Below are positions 6,804 through 15,313 of a stretch of DNA of 19,275 nucleotides, piece by piece. Both the position numbers and the translations under genes were made by a program. The DNA is from an uncultured Desulfobacterium sp. (lineage in GTDB: Bacteria; Desulfobacterota; Desulfobacteria; Desulfobacterales; Desulfobacteraceae). The notes under the pieces were generated by a model. The model ran no database searches. It was not told the DNA's origin and was given only the letters and a program-made list of their open reading frames with translations. Numbering within the stretch: the stretch's first letter is position 1; every line of letters begins with the position of its first letter. The DNA is taken from contig CAKZLA010000562.1 in the NCBI GenBank assembly GCA_937124525.1, forward strand, positions 1 through 19,275, in the 5' to 3' direction.

Positions 6804-8360
6804 ATGGATATTGATCAAAATGAGTTTTTTAGACAGGCAACCATTCGAATTTGTGGAAATCTTGATATCGAAACAGCCATGAAAGACTGTATGATATATA
6901 TGCAAAATTTTTTACCCATTAAAAATATGGAATTGCGTCTATTCGATCCCGGCCTGAATGTACTCAGGTCAGTTGCTATGGTTAGCTCGGGAGAGGCGGA
7001 AAAATATGCCCAAATGATTCCCATGCTCGAACGCGACTGGAACGAACGAATCCGCTGGCATGATGAACAAAAGGGTATTCGCATTTTTAACGATCCTTCC
7101 GCAGATCCGGAATTTTCTGAAATATGTCGTAAAATGGATCTTGTACCTGATTTTTCACTTATGTTTATACCCTTGAAACTGAAAGGACATCGTATCGGGG
7201 CTTTGTCTCTCATTGCAAATGGCTTTGGCCGCTATACCGAAGCCCACACAAACCTTATCTCACTTTTGCACGAACCTTTTTCCATTGCCATGTCCAACGC
7301 ATTGCAGCATCAAGAGATGTTACGCCTCAAGGACATGTTGATAGCTGACAACGATTATCTTAAAAAGGAACTGCGGAAACAATCGGAGAAGGTAAAAAAA
7401 ATCATTGGCATTGATTTTGGATTACGGAATGTCATGCGCATGGTCATGCAGGTGGCTCCCATGAACAGTCCGGTGATGTTTTTGGGAGAAACAGGCGTTG
7501 GGAAAGGGGTTTTCGCCAATGCACTACATTTTGCCTCGGAGCGAAAGGATGGGCCTTTTATTCGTGTAAATTGTGGTGCAATTCCGGATAATCTCATTGA
7601 CAGCGAACTTTTCGGCCACGAAAAGGGATCGTTTACCGGTGCCAACACCCAAAAAAAAGGACGCTTTGAGCGGGCACATGGTGGTACAATTTTTCTGGAT
7701 GAAATCGGTGAACTGCCTCTCAAAGCCCAGGTACGCCTACTGCATGTTTTGCAATATCAGGAGATAGAGCGTGTCGGAGGAAATCAATCTATTCCTGTTG
7801 ACGTTCGCATTATCTCGGCCACTAATCGAAATTTGATTAATATGATGGCTGCAAAGGAGTTTCGAGAAGACCTATGGTTCCGTCTCAATGTCTTCCCAAT
7901 TATGATTCCACCTCTCCGGCAGCGGAAAGAAGATCTGCCAGCTCTGGTTCACTTTTTTATTGACCGTAAAACCAAAGAGTTGAAACTAAAGGAGATACCT
8001 AAGCTTGGAGCAGGGGCAATAGAACGTCTGTCAGCATACCCGTGGCCGGGGAACATTCGAGAACTGGAAAATGTTATCGAACGGGAGTTAATCTTGTGCA
8101 AAAAAAATCTGGTCACTTTTAAGTCTCTGGAATTTCGACGAGAAGACAAAAAATTTTCAACAATCAAATCTGAAAAAAAACTTCTCCCCTTGAATGAAGC
8201 CATGACAGAGCATATACAGAGGGCCATGAAACTTTCGGGAGGCAAAATCAATGGTTCTGGCGGGGCGGCAGAATTTCTGAAAATTCATCCCAATACGTTG
8301 AGGAGACGCATGGACAAGCTTGATATCCCATACGGAAAATCCAAACAGATTTCTTTTTAG
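6804..8360 (+). CDS. GAF-domain sigma-54-dependent transcriptional activator
   Basis: The ATG at 6804 is preferred to the GTG at 6798 because GGAG lies seven bases before it; the product is then 518 residues. Using numbering from the GTG: a GAF-type sensor domain spans about 15-170 and a linker coiled coil about 171-200. The AAA+ domain covers about 204-430, with Walker A GETGVGKG (230-237), the sigma-54 contact loop GSFTGA (277-282, Ser for the usual Ala), Walker B IFLDE (298-302) and an arginine region near 357-375. A Fis-type helix-turn-helix lies at about 468-507. There is no receiver domain, so it probably responds directly to a small molecule bound by GAF. It is divergent from the methyl-transfer cluster and is its probable activator. 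Confidence 0.9.
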   Translation: MDIDQNEFFRQATIRICGNLDIETAMKDCMIYMQNFLPIKNMELRLFDPGLNVLRSVAMVSSGEAEKYAQMIPMLERDWNERIRWHDEQKGIRIFNDPSADPEFSEICRKMDLVPDFSLMFIPLKLKGHRIGALSLIANGFGRYTEAHTNLISLLHEPFSIAMSNALQHQEMLRLKDMLIADNDYLKKELRKQSEKVKKIIGIDFGLRNVMRMVMQVAPMNSPVMFLGETGVGKGVFANALHFASERKDGPFIRVNCGAIPDNLIDSELFGHEKGSFTGANTQKKGRFERAHGGTIFLDEIGELPLKAQVRLLHVLQYQEIERVGGNQSIPVDVRIISATNRNLINMMAAKEFREDLWFRLNVFPIMIPPLRQRKEDLPALVHFFIDRKTKELKLKEIPKLGAGAIERLSAYPWPGNIRELENVIERELILCKKNLVTFKSLEFRREDKKFSTIKSEKKLLPLNEAMTEHIQRAMKLSGGKINGSGGAAEFLKIHPNTLRRRMDKLDIPYGKSKQISF

Positions 8361-9061
8361 TATGTAAATAGCGCAACTGGTGTTTTCTACCCAAATTGGC
8401 AAAATACTGTATTGGCAATCATGCTGTACGGCCGTTCCTCCTGTGAGGGCGGATCTTCAGCCCGCACCTGCCGGTCTTCATTGGCACCGATAATCAGCCG
8501 AGCACCGGCAGCATTATCAATATTACTGTTAATATGAACTGTACTTTTAGTTATCGGCCTGAACAGATATGGTTCGCTTGATATCACCTAAAAGCATGGG
8601 GCCTTTTATTTTTTCACAAACTGTAAAGCGGGAAATGAATGATCCTGATTTATAATAAAAGTAGTAGCGGGAGAGCACCCATTTTCCTGGTAGAACCCTT
8701 ATTTCAGGGGGCATTTTGGAGTTTAGAATACCGATTTCATCAAAAAAAGAATAAAGATGATACCGTCTGAATTAAAACTTATGGGTATGCCATGCCTTTG
8801 TTTTGGCATTGACACCATGGGGCTGGGCGAATATGGTTAGAGACTTTCAGGCGTGTTTCTCATCTGCTTTGCCCTTTTAAACCGGTGGCAATACCAATGG
8901 CAGTGGCGCGGGGATGCGACCATGACCCGCTGAAATTGCCCCCGGGTTCAGGAATGAAGAAATGAATTGGAGTCTTTGTAATGGGATGAACATGGAAATC
9001 CAGAGGCATCCTTGTGAACAGACCAGTGTAAAATCGGCCAGAACAGGTATCAAGAGAGTTT
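8361..9061. other. Intergenic stretch with possible gene fragments
   Basis: No complete gene is supported. Two minus-strand open frames look more protein-like than background: 8387-8587, and the part of a frame at 8860-9009 that ends IATGLKGQSR. Both lack a credible ribosome site. An ATGCC/GGCAT hairpin lies near 8788-8808 without a T-tract. No clear -24/-12 promoter for the downstream regulator was found. Confidence 0.45.
8387..8587 (-). pseudogene. Possible gene fragment of unknown family
   Basis: An in-frame stop lies immediately before the first possible start (GTG at 8587), and there is no ribosome site. The 66 residues include a hydrophilic stretch, ANEDRQVRAEDPPSQEERPY, which reads like real protein rather than noise, and local GC is higher than in the flanks. 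I cannot name a family. It may be a leftover of a deleted gene, or chance. Confidence 0.25.
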
Positions 9062-10480
9062 ATGGTGACACAAGAAACGGTGAAACAGGCAACCATCCTG
9101 GTGGTGGACGATGATCCAGCCATTCGGGATTCTCTGGAGGAGATTCTTGAGGATAGTTATGGGGTGGTTTGCGTTGACAGTGGCGCTGATGCTATTGAAC
9201 AGGTCAGTTGCCAGGTGTTTGATCTGGTTTTTCTTGACATCATCATGCCCGGGATGGACGGTATTGAAACGTTGAAACGGATCAAGGCCATTGAAAAAGA
9301 TCTTGATGTGATCATGATTTCAGGTGTTGACAAGGCACAGCAGGCCACAGAATCCATACGCCACGGTGCCTATGATTACATTACCAAGCCCTTTGATCAT
9401 GAAGTCATTCTCAACAGGCTGGAAAAAGTGCTTCAGACCCGTTCCCTGAACCGGGAAATCCATTATCACCGTTCCCGGGCCGAACAAAGCGATAATCCAG
9501 CCAATATTGTGAGTCGCTCCAGTGCCATGGCCACTATTTTTGGTATTATTGATAAGGTCGCCCAGGCATCCAGCAGTGTGCTCATCACCGGAGAGAGCGG
9601 TACCGGAAAGGAATTGGTGGCCCGGACGGTTCATAATAAAAGTTCACGGGCATTAAGACCCTTTGTTGCCATAAACTGTGCCGCCATGCCCCGGGAACTC
9701 ATGGAGTCAGAATTGTTCGGGTACGAAAAGGGGGCTTTTACCGGTGCCCACAAACAGTCCCGGGGGAAATTTGAGTTTGCCCACCAGGGAACGATTTTTT
9801 TGGATGAAATCTCCTGCCTGGAACCTGAGTTCCAGGCAAAATTGCTCCGGGTGCTCCAGGAACGTGAGTTCACCCGGGTGGGGAGCAACCGGTCCGTCAA
9901 AGTGGATGTCCGGGTGATTGCAGCCACCAACATTCATCTTGCCGACATGGTGAGAGATGGCCGTTTTAGGGAGGATCTTTATTTCAGGCTCAACGTTGTT
10001 CCCGTGGAACTGCCCCCCCTGAGGCAGCGAAGGGGAGATGTCCCCCTCCTGGCGAAATTTTTTTTAGACAGATTCAACCAACGCATGAACAGACATATAA
10101 CCGGGATAACCCCATCGGCCATGGCAGTTCTGGATGCATATTCCTGGCCGGGGAATGTCCGCGAACTGGAAAATCTTCTGGAACGAATGGTGGTATTGAC
10201 CTCGGATGATCAGAGTATTGATGTTAAGGATTTGCCCCTTGAAATTTTGTTTAATAATGACTCCATTTCTGGAGCAAAATCGTCTTTGGCAGCGGGCAAG
10301 GGCTTAATTCAGGCCCGGACAGCCTTTGAACGGCTTTATATTCTCAAAGCCCTCCAGAATAACCAGTGGAATCAGACCCGCACCGCCACCCAGCTGGGCA
10401 TTCACCGGAATACGCTTATCCAGAAAATGAAGGCAATGGATCTCAAGAATGATGAAAGAGGGGCGGAAGCATCAACATGA
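9062..10480 (+). CDS. NtrC-type sigma-54 response regulator
   Basis: This 472-residue protein has the classical three parts. The receiver domain (10-125) has an acidic pocket D16-D18, phospho-acceptor D59 in LVFLDIIMPGMDG, and K109 in TKPF. The AAA+ domain (about 148-380) has Walker A GESGTGKE (177-184), the sigma-54 contact motif GAFTGA (224-229), and Walker B IFLDE (245-249). A Fis-type helix-turn-helix (about 420-460) carries QLGIHRNTL. It overlaps the histidine kinase gene tail-to-tail by 9 bases, and the two are presumably cognate. Sigma-54 promoters at 14737-14752 and 15206-15221 are candidate targets. An AAGAGAG lies just before the ATG. Confidence 0.93.
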   Translation: MVTQETVKQATILVVDDDPAIRDSLEEILEDSYGVVCVDSGADAIEQVSCQVFDLVFLDIIMPGMDGIETLKRIKAIEKDLDVIMISGVDKAQQATESIRHGAYDYITKPFDHEVILNRLEKVLQTRSLNREIHYHRSRAEQSDNPANIVSRSSAMATIFGIIDKVAQASSSVLITGESGTGKELVARTVHNKSSRALRPFVAINCAAMPRELMESELFGYEKGAFTGAHKQSRGKFEFAHQGTIFLDEISCLEPEFQAKLLRVLQEREFTRVGSNRSVKVDVRVIAATNIHLADMVRDGRFREDLYFRLNVVPVELPPLRQRRGDVPLLAKFFLDRFNQRMNRHITGITPSAMAVLDAYSWPGNVRELENLLERMVVLTSDDQSIDVKDLPLEILFNNDSISGAKSSLAAGKGLIQARTAFERLYILKALQNNQWNQTRTATQLGIHRNTLIQKMKAMDLKNDERGAEAST

Positions 10481-12310
10481 GTCTGTGGGAAATGTCATGG
10501 TGAAACAACTTCCCTGATCCTGGATGCTGGTGGCCTTTATTTCGCCGCCGTGCTCGGTGACTACTTTCTGGGTGATGGCCAGCCCCAATCCGGTGCCCTT
10601 ATGTTTAGTGGTAAAAAATGGCGTAAAAATGGTGTTGAGGGTTTCCTGGGCCATGCCGGGGCCTGTATCCTCAATGGAAATGGTGACTTGATCGTTTTTT
10701 TTCAAAGCCCCTAGGGTGAGGGTGCCACCCCCGGGCATGACCTGGGCCGCGTTGCGAATCAGATTGTGGAATACCTTGGCCAACTGGTCACCATCTGCCC
10801 GGATTTCTCCCAGGTCCGGTTCAAAATCCCGGGTACAATCTATGCCGGCGGCGTCAAGGTCTGCTTCAACCAGATCCAGTATATCATCTATAAACCGGGC
10901 AACATTGAGCATGGTGAAATTATAGTTCGGGGTTCTGGCCAGTTCCAGCAGCTCCTCCACCAGTCCATTGAGCCGGTTGATTTCCCGGGGGACCGTGCGT
11001 TGAAATTTTTCAAGGAATCCCGGTTTATTGACCTTTTGTGGCAGCAGTCCGGAAAATGTTTTGATGGCGGACAGGGGGTTTCTGATTTCGTGGGCAAGAC
11101 CGGCTGCGATAATACCGATATCTGCCAGCCGCCGGGCCTGGCGCATGCGTGATTCCAGCTGTTTTAATTCGGTGATATCATGGAGATTGAAAATCACCTC
11201 CATGCTGCCATTGTTTTGCGCTTCCAGAACCCCAAATTCCATGAGAATCACCCGGGGAGACCCATTCCTTGAAATATTTATTTCCTGTTGGCTGTTTATG
11301 GCGGGATCTTTAAGAATCTTCACCATGACTTCATGGACTTCCGGGTTCTGATTCAGCACTTGGGAAATGTCATGATCCCGGGTGTCCATATCCCCAGGAA
11401 TGCCTAATATGTCCCGGGCCGCCGGATTCAATTGTTTTACGCTTCGTTCTTTGGTTACAGATAAGAGGCCATCCCCCATTGTCTCCAGCACTTTTTCCGA
11501 ATATTGCTGCAGTTGTCGTATCTCATCCAGCCGTTGCTCCAGGGTCTCCTTGTGGGTCAGAATCTCCTTGATCATGGTGGAAAAATTGGATGCCAGAATT
11601 TCGACTTCATCACCGGTCTGGACATTTATATCCTGTTTTAGATCTCCCTGGGAAGCTTTTACCGTGATATCCACTAATTTACTCAAAGGATCGGTGATTC
11701 TTCCGGCAGCCAGGTTGGCAAAGAAAACACCTAAAAGCAGGGCGATGAATCCCAGCCCCAAAATGGTTCCCCGTGTCTGGCGTATCTGCTGGTTCATGGG
11801 TGCCAGTGAGAGCTGAACCCGGATGGTGCCCCATCGCATCTTTGTGTCCTTTAAAAATACGGGAAAAATAATGTTCATTGCCGGAACAGTGCTCAGCTCG
11901 GATACGCCCTCGTGGGTCTGGGGGGTTGTGGCTGCCACGGCCATTTGGCTTAATTCATCCGTAAGGGTGCGGTTCTGGAGATCTGGCCTGCCGCTGAATC
12001 CGGCGACCTGGCCTTCTTTATCATGAATAACCACGTAAATTACATCGGGATGCTCCGCCGCCTGGTTGGCCGCCTTTTCCAGGGCAATGAAGTTGTAGGT
12101 CATCAGGTCATCCCTGGAGGCCGTGGCAAGGTTTTGGGCAATGAAGAGTCCCTGGGCCTTGATACGGGTTCGAATTGTACGGCTTTGAAGGAAACCCAGC
12201 ACCAGACTCAAAGCGCCCAACAGCAGGATCAGCATCAGGGTTATCATGAGAATAAAACGATACCTGAGGGGGATGAACAAGGGCTTTTTTTCAATTTTGG
12301 GGTCGGGCAT
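10472..12310 (-). CDS. Membrane sensor histidine kinase with HAMP and PAS domains
   Basis: Of 612 residues, a first membrane segment (about 18-41) and a second (about 182-203) enclose a periplasmic sensor domain of about 140 residues. A HAMP domain follows (about 204-257), then a coiled linker and a PAS domain (about 270-385). The kinase core has the phospho-accepting H407 in LAHEIRNPL, an N box NLIRNAA (516-522), G1 DTGPG (548-552), F box FFTT (565-568) and G2 GTGLGL (572-577). All catalytic motifs are intact. It lies 98 bases after the solute-binding protein gene on the same strand and converges on the NtrC-type regulator, its likely partner. The signal is unknown; the binding-protein neighbour suggests a periplasmic ligand. 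Confidence 0.92.
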   Translation of the reverse strand: MPDPKIEKKPLFIPLRYRFILMITLMLILLLGALSLVLGFLQSRTIRTRIKAQGLFIAQNLATASRDDLMTYNFIALEKAANQAAEHPDVIYVVIHDKEGQVAGFSGRPDLQNRTLTDELSQMAVAATTPQTHEGVSELSTVPAMNIIFPVFLKDTKMRWGTIRVQLSLAPMNQQIRQTRGTILGLGFIALLLGVFFANLAAGRITDPLSKLVDITVKASQGDLKQDINVQTGDEVEILASNFSTMIKEILTHKETLEQRLDEIRQLQQYSEKVLETMGDGLLSVTKERSVKQLNPAARDILGIPGDMDTRDHDISQVLNQNPEVHEVMVKILKDPAINSQQEINISRNGSPRVILMEFGVLEAQNNGSMEVIFNLHDITELKQLESRMRQARRLADIGIIAAGLAHEIRNPLSAIKTFSGLLPQKVNKPGFLEKFQRTVPREINRLNGLVEELLELARTPNYNFTMLNVARFIDDILDLVEADLDAAGIDCTRDFEPDLGEIRADGDQLAKVFHNLIRNAAQVMPGGGTLTLGALKKNDQVTISIEDTGPGMAQETLNTIFTPFFTTKHKGTGLGLAITQKVVTEHGGEIKATSIQDQGSCFTMTFPTDSC

Positions 12311-12408
12311 GACAATGGGGTCCCTTTAACACTCCATGGCCCAGTCTCCCAGCGGTACAGTATGGGCATGGAGTTGAATGTGCTTTTCACAGCAGCATGT
12401 TTTCAGGT

Positions 12409-14067
12409 TCAGTTCGGTGGATTCAGCCAGATGTGATTCAAGGTCATGGTGTGTGATCCCAGGGCGCTGACCGTGATGCCTTTAACCTGGGGTTGGTATA
12501 CCCGGTCAACGCTCATATAGAAAAGGGGAATCAGGGGAAAGGATTCAAGAAGTATGGATTCGATGCCCCGGTATATGGTGGATCGTTCAACGGCACCAAC
12601 TGTTTGCCGGGCCGTGGTAAACATCTCATCCACCCTGGCACCGTTATACCGCATGAAATTCACCGGTGAATCTGATCCGAAAAGGGCGTATAAAAAATTG
12701 TCCGGTTCCGGCATGTCGGCAAACCAGGCATACCGGTAGATCTGAACGGCATCGGATTTGAGGTAATTCTCAAATTCAGTCCAGTCCGTTATATATTTTA
12801 TATTTAAGTGGATGCCCAACTTACCCCAGGTTTCCTGGACAAGGGCCAACTCTGCCATGGATGACGGTGATTGGGTGGCGGAAACAATTTCCAGGTCTGG
12901 CAATGGGTGGGGAAGGGCTTTTCTTATTTGTTTTACAAGGGTTTTTGCCATGGCCATATTATTAGCTTCCATCTGATTGTCTGGTGTGTAGCCTGGCATG
13001 CCGGGGGGGAGAATGGTTGTGGCCATATCATACTGGCCGTTGTAAATGTCTTTGACAATGGCCTGGCGATTAATCGCCAGGGCCAGAGCCTTTCTCAACT
13101 CTTTGTTCTTTATATGGGGATGGTTGGTATTCATGCCGTAAAAAAACAGACTCAGGGAAGAACGATGGAACCATTGAAAATTTTCTACAGGGGTCAGGGA
13201 TTGACGAACGTTTCCGAATACTGGCATTTCATCAAGGTGGTTGGACTGGAAATCCGCCAGTATTTTTTCGTCTTTGCCGCCTGGATAAATTTTATATTGA
13301 ATTTCATCCACCAGAGCCGTATCCCCATAATAGTCGGGAAACCGTTCAAGCTGTATCAAGAGATCGGCGTTCCATGAAACAAAACGAAAGGGACCGCTTC
13401 CCACCGGTGTTTTACCAAAGTCCTGACCCAGGCGGGTTGCTGCCCCCTTGGGAATTATTTTTGCGTAACACATACCAAGGGCCGTGAGAAAGGGTACATG
13501 GGGGGCGGTGAGGCGCACCACAAGGGTGTGGTCATCCACAGCCTCCAGTCCGGTAACGGTTTCAGCGGTTTGGGCTTTGTAGGCTTGGGCTCCCTTAATT
13601 TTAAGCAGGTGGGGCAGTATGGCCGGGGCGTTTTCCACCCGCAGCAACCGGCTTAGGGAAAAAATAACATCATCAACTCTTATCGGCGTCCCATCGTGGA
13701 AAACAGCATGGGGCTGAAGGAAAAATCGGTAAACCCTGCCGTTGTCTTCCACCCGCCAGGTTTTTGCCAGGGCTGGCATCACCGACAGATATCGGTCAAA
13801 TCGCACCAGGCCGTCATACAGTTGGTTGACAAGGCTTCCCCCATACAAGTCCCGTACCTTGGCAGGGTCCAGTGTGACTGGGTTACCTCTAAGGGGTATT
13901 CGGTATATTCCCCCAGTTTTTTCCACAGCGGGTTCTATTTTTATCGTTGTTTCCAGTTTTTTTTCTTCAGAATTTTTTTCTTCCGTCTTATTGCAGGCGC
14001 CGGTCACCAAAAGGGATGCCATAATTAAAAAAAACAACAAAAAAGATAACAGGCGTGTGGGGATCAT
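12409..14067 (-). CDS. Periplasmic lipoprotein, peptide-type solute-binding protein (SBP family 5)
   Basis: This 552-residue protein begins with a hydrophobic signal sequence and a lipobox-like VTGAC, with C25 as the probable lipidated residue, then a low-complexity Glu/Lys linker. The family-5 binding-protein fold follows: GGIYRIPLRGNPVTLDPA at about 53-70, and the signature region ALAKTWRVEDNGRVYRFFL with FHDGTP just after. DppA/OppA-like members bind peptides, and others bind nickel, sugars or opines. No permease or ATPase genes accompany it in the window, which is unusual for a transporter. Its partner here is the histidine kinase encoded downstream, so it may serve sensing rather than uptake. 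GGAG and AAGGA lie directly before the ATG. Confidence 0.88.
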   Translation of the reverse strand: MIPTRLLSFLLFFLIMASLLVTGACNKTEEKNSEEKKLETTIKIEPAVEKTGGIYRIPLRGNPVTLDPAKVRDLYGGSLVNQLYDGLVRFDRYLSVMPALAKTWRVEDNGRVYRFFLQPHAVFHDGTPIRVDDVIFSLSRLLRVENAPAILPHLLKIKGAQAYKAQTAETVTGLEAVDDHTLVVRLTAPHVPFLTALGMCYAKIIPKGAATRLGQDFGKTPVGSGPFRFVSWNADLLIQLERFPDYYGDTALVDEIQYKIYPGGKDEKILADFQSNHLDEMPVFGNVRQSLTPVENFQWFHRSSLSLFFYGMNTNHPHIKNKELRKALALAINRQAIVKDIYNGQYDMATTILPPGMPGYTPDNQMEANNMAMAKTLVKQIRKALPHPLPDLEIVSATQSPSSMAELALVQETWGKLGIHLNIKYITDWTEFENYLKSDAVQIYRYAWFADMPEPDNFLYALFGSDSPVNFMRYNGARVDEMFTTARQTVGAVERSTIYRGIESILLESFPLIPLFYMSVDRVYQPQVKGITVSALGSHTMTLNHIWLNPPN

Positions 14068-14581
14068 TCCTTCTCCAACTGGGCATCAAATGGCTGTCAA
14101 TCTGTATTAGTCTGATAATTGAACACTCAAAATATTCAGCTACCCAGCCCACATTGTTTCATGGAAGGAAGTGTGGTTGATGCGCACGCAATTGAGGTAT
14201 TTTACTACCAAATTAATCAAAGGTGTTGAACATGATATCCAGATCCGAATAAATTATCAAGCTAAATTTTAGTGGATTTGTCATCTCAAGAGATTGAAAC
14301 CATATCAAATAATGAAACAATGGTAAGGTCGCTTCAGAGCTCTCAATACCCTATTATTAGTAAGACGTGACGCTACCACATACGTTTGGACAATGCAATA
14401 GGCCGCATTGCTTTTATGTCGTCAATGGATTTGCGAAGTGAAAATATGAATGGAATCGAGTTTAAAGAAGGGAGGGGAGAGGGTGATGACCGAGGGAACC
14501 GATAAATTATCGGTCCCCCTGGCAATCCACCTTTTTATGAGGTGTTGTGATCGCTTTTGCATTTTTTTTACGCACAGGTGA
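14068..14581. other. Intergenic stretch upstream of the binding-protein gene
   Basis: No gene is supported. A 22-codon open frame near 14161-14229 has no ribosome site. A GC-rich-stem hairpin lies at 14494-14518, and a small palindromic AATGC/GCATT hairpin near 14393-14414. I found no -24/-12 promoter for the binding-protein gene. Confidence 0.5.
14494..14518. terminator. Hairpin downstream of the mini-peptide gene
   Basis: Arms 14494-14504 and 14508-14518 pair with one mismatch around a 3-base loop (core ACCGATAAT/ATTATCGGT). It lies about 64 bases past the stop of the small peptide gene on the minus strand and would end a transcript of about 240 nt. No T-tract follows, so terminator activity is uncertain. 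Confidence 0.4.
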
Positions 14582-14674
14582 TCAGGGTCCGCCACCGCCT
14601 AATGCAAGGACAGGTGCCGCACAGGTAGCAATGAGAACGCCGATGACAAATAATTGAACCATGATTTTTTTCAT
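14582..14674 (-). CDS. 30-residue exported mini-peptide with GGGGP tail
   Basis: An AAAGGAGT ribosome site lies seven bases before the ATG at 14674. The product starts MKKIMVQLFVIGVLIAT, a textbook charged start plus hydrophobic core. It continues CAAPVLA, a credible signal peptidase I site (VLA), and ends LGGGGP, so the exported part would be about six residues. A candidate sigma-54 promoter stands 63 bases upstream. No homologous family can be assigned here. The gene is too short for ordinary gene callers, but ribosome site, signal peptide and promoter agree. It could be a secreted signal peptide, a leader peptide, or a remnant of a longer exported protein, the stop having truncated it. The nearby peptide-binding lipoprotein, kinase and NtrC-type regulator favour a signalling role; that is inference. 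Confidence 0.65.
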   Translation of the reverse strand: MKKIMVQLFVIGVLIATCAAPVLALGGGGP

Positions 14675-14736
14675 TGTTGACTCCTTTATTCAGGTTTTAT
14701 TTTTTCTGTAATCATGTTGTCTGGTATTTAAGTAAT

Positions 14737-14752
14737 TGCAAGGCATATACCA
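14737..14752 (-). promoter_or_regulatory. Candidate sigma-54 promoter of the mini-peptide gene
   Basis: The minus strand reads TGGTATATGCCTTGCA. GG and GC have the required 10-base spacing, the -12 box TTGCA is perfect, and the -24 box TGGTAT has two changes from TGGCAC. The start would fall near 14726, giving a leader of about 52 bases. Confidence 0.6.
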
Positions 14753-14851
14753 CATGAAAAAATTATTATTTTTTTGTGTATTATCCTGATAATAAAGGGT
14801 TTTTTTTAAATGTGTCCCAAGAAGAATCTGGAGGGAAAACGCACAGGGCAG

Positions 14852-15035
14852 TGTGCACATTATGGAAGATCAAATCGATGTAACTGAAATTGAATCCGGG
14901 GTCCCTGGATTTAGATGAATTGCACACAAATATGTGCAGGCTGCCTATAATTGTAGGCAGCTAATTTTGTTGAATTTTTTAGTTCTTAACGAAAGAAACG
15001 CATATTTTAAAAAAAACTGTTGATGATATTGTGCA
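14852..15035. promoter_or_regulatory. TGTGCA box cluster, candidate activator sites
   Basis: TGTGCACA at 14852-14859, TGCACA at 14921-14926 paired with TGTGCA at 14933-14938 (an inverted pair with 6-base spacer), and TGTGCA at 15030-15035. The first three lie 100-186 bases upstream of the minus promoter, and the last about 170 bases upstream of the plus promoter. These are usual distances for sigma-54 activator sites. Confidence 0.45.
14940..14961 (+). terminator. Perfect 8-bp hairpin followed by T-rich tract
   Basis: GCTGCCTA (14940-14947) pairs with TAGGCAGC (14954-14961) around TAATTG, then TAATTTTGTTGAATTTTTT follows on the plus strand. It has the form of an intrinsic terminator for rightward transcription. 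No gene is seen upstream on that strand, so a short RNA or read-through protection is possible. Confidence 0.45.
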
Positions 15036-15101
15036 ATGGGTCTTGATTCCGCTGATCAATGATTAGAGATCAAGAGTTTAAATGTTGTAAATGTGATTTA
15101 A

Positions 15102-15146
15102 TAAATTAAGGCCATCACACAACATCTGTGTGATGGCCTTAATTTA
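15102..15146. repeat. Perfect 20-bp stem hairpin
   Basis: Arms 15102-15121 and 15127-15146 are exact reverse complements around a 5-base loop (acatc), with a GGCCATCACACA core. AT-rich flanks on both sides (TTAATTTA) could let it act as a bidirectional terminator insulating the two divergent promoter regions, although no clean T-run follows. Confidence 0.6.
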
Positions 15147-15205
15147 CAGGCCCATGTGTGATTGGCTTTAACTTTCTTTTATAAAATTTTTTTTTTGAGG
15201 TTCTT

Positions 15206-15221
15206 TGGAATATTGTTTGCA
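15206..15221 (+). promoter_or_regulatory. Candidate sigma-54 promoter of the receiver gene
   Basis: The plus strand reads TGGAATATTGTTTGCA. GG and GC are correctly spaced and the -12 box TTGCA is perfect; the -24 box TGGAAT has two changes. The start would be near 15232, about 80 bases before the chosen ATG. Confidence 0.55.
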
Positions 15222-15313
15222 TTAGCATAAAAGTTCAGCAGGGTGCCGATTTGGGATTATTGGAAATAGCATTTTCGGTGATGCTCGAGGAATTATTGAG
15301 GAGGGCAGGGCTT

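Larger units (their letters stand above)
14675..15313. other. Regulatory interval between divergent mini-peptide and receiver genes
   Basis: About 640 AT-rich bases without a supported longer gene. It holds two divergent -24/-12 elements (14737-14752 minus, 15206-15221 plus), four TGTGCA/TGCACA box positions (14852-15035), a hairpin at 14940-14961 followed by a T-rich tract, and a perfect 20-bp hairpin at 15102-15146. An 18-codon open frame at 14862-14918 on the plus strand lacks a ribosome site. Confidence 0.6.

Noticed and set aside
12871..13377. Plus-strand open frame of 168 codons
   Set aside because: It is antisense to the solute-binding protein, which has strong family support.
4051..14392. 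Shared TTTGGACA(A/G)TGC string near 4053 and 14385
   Set aside because: The match is about a dozen bases and the surroundings are unrelated, so it cannot be called a repeat family from this window.
14862..14918. 18-codon plus-strand open frame ahead of a terminator-like hairpin
   Set aside because: No ribosome site and no recognisable sequence; the hairpin alone does not support a gene.
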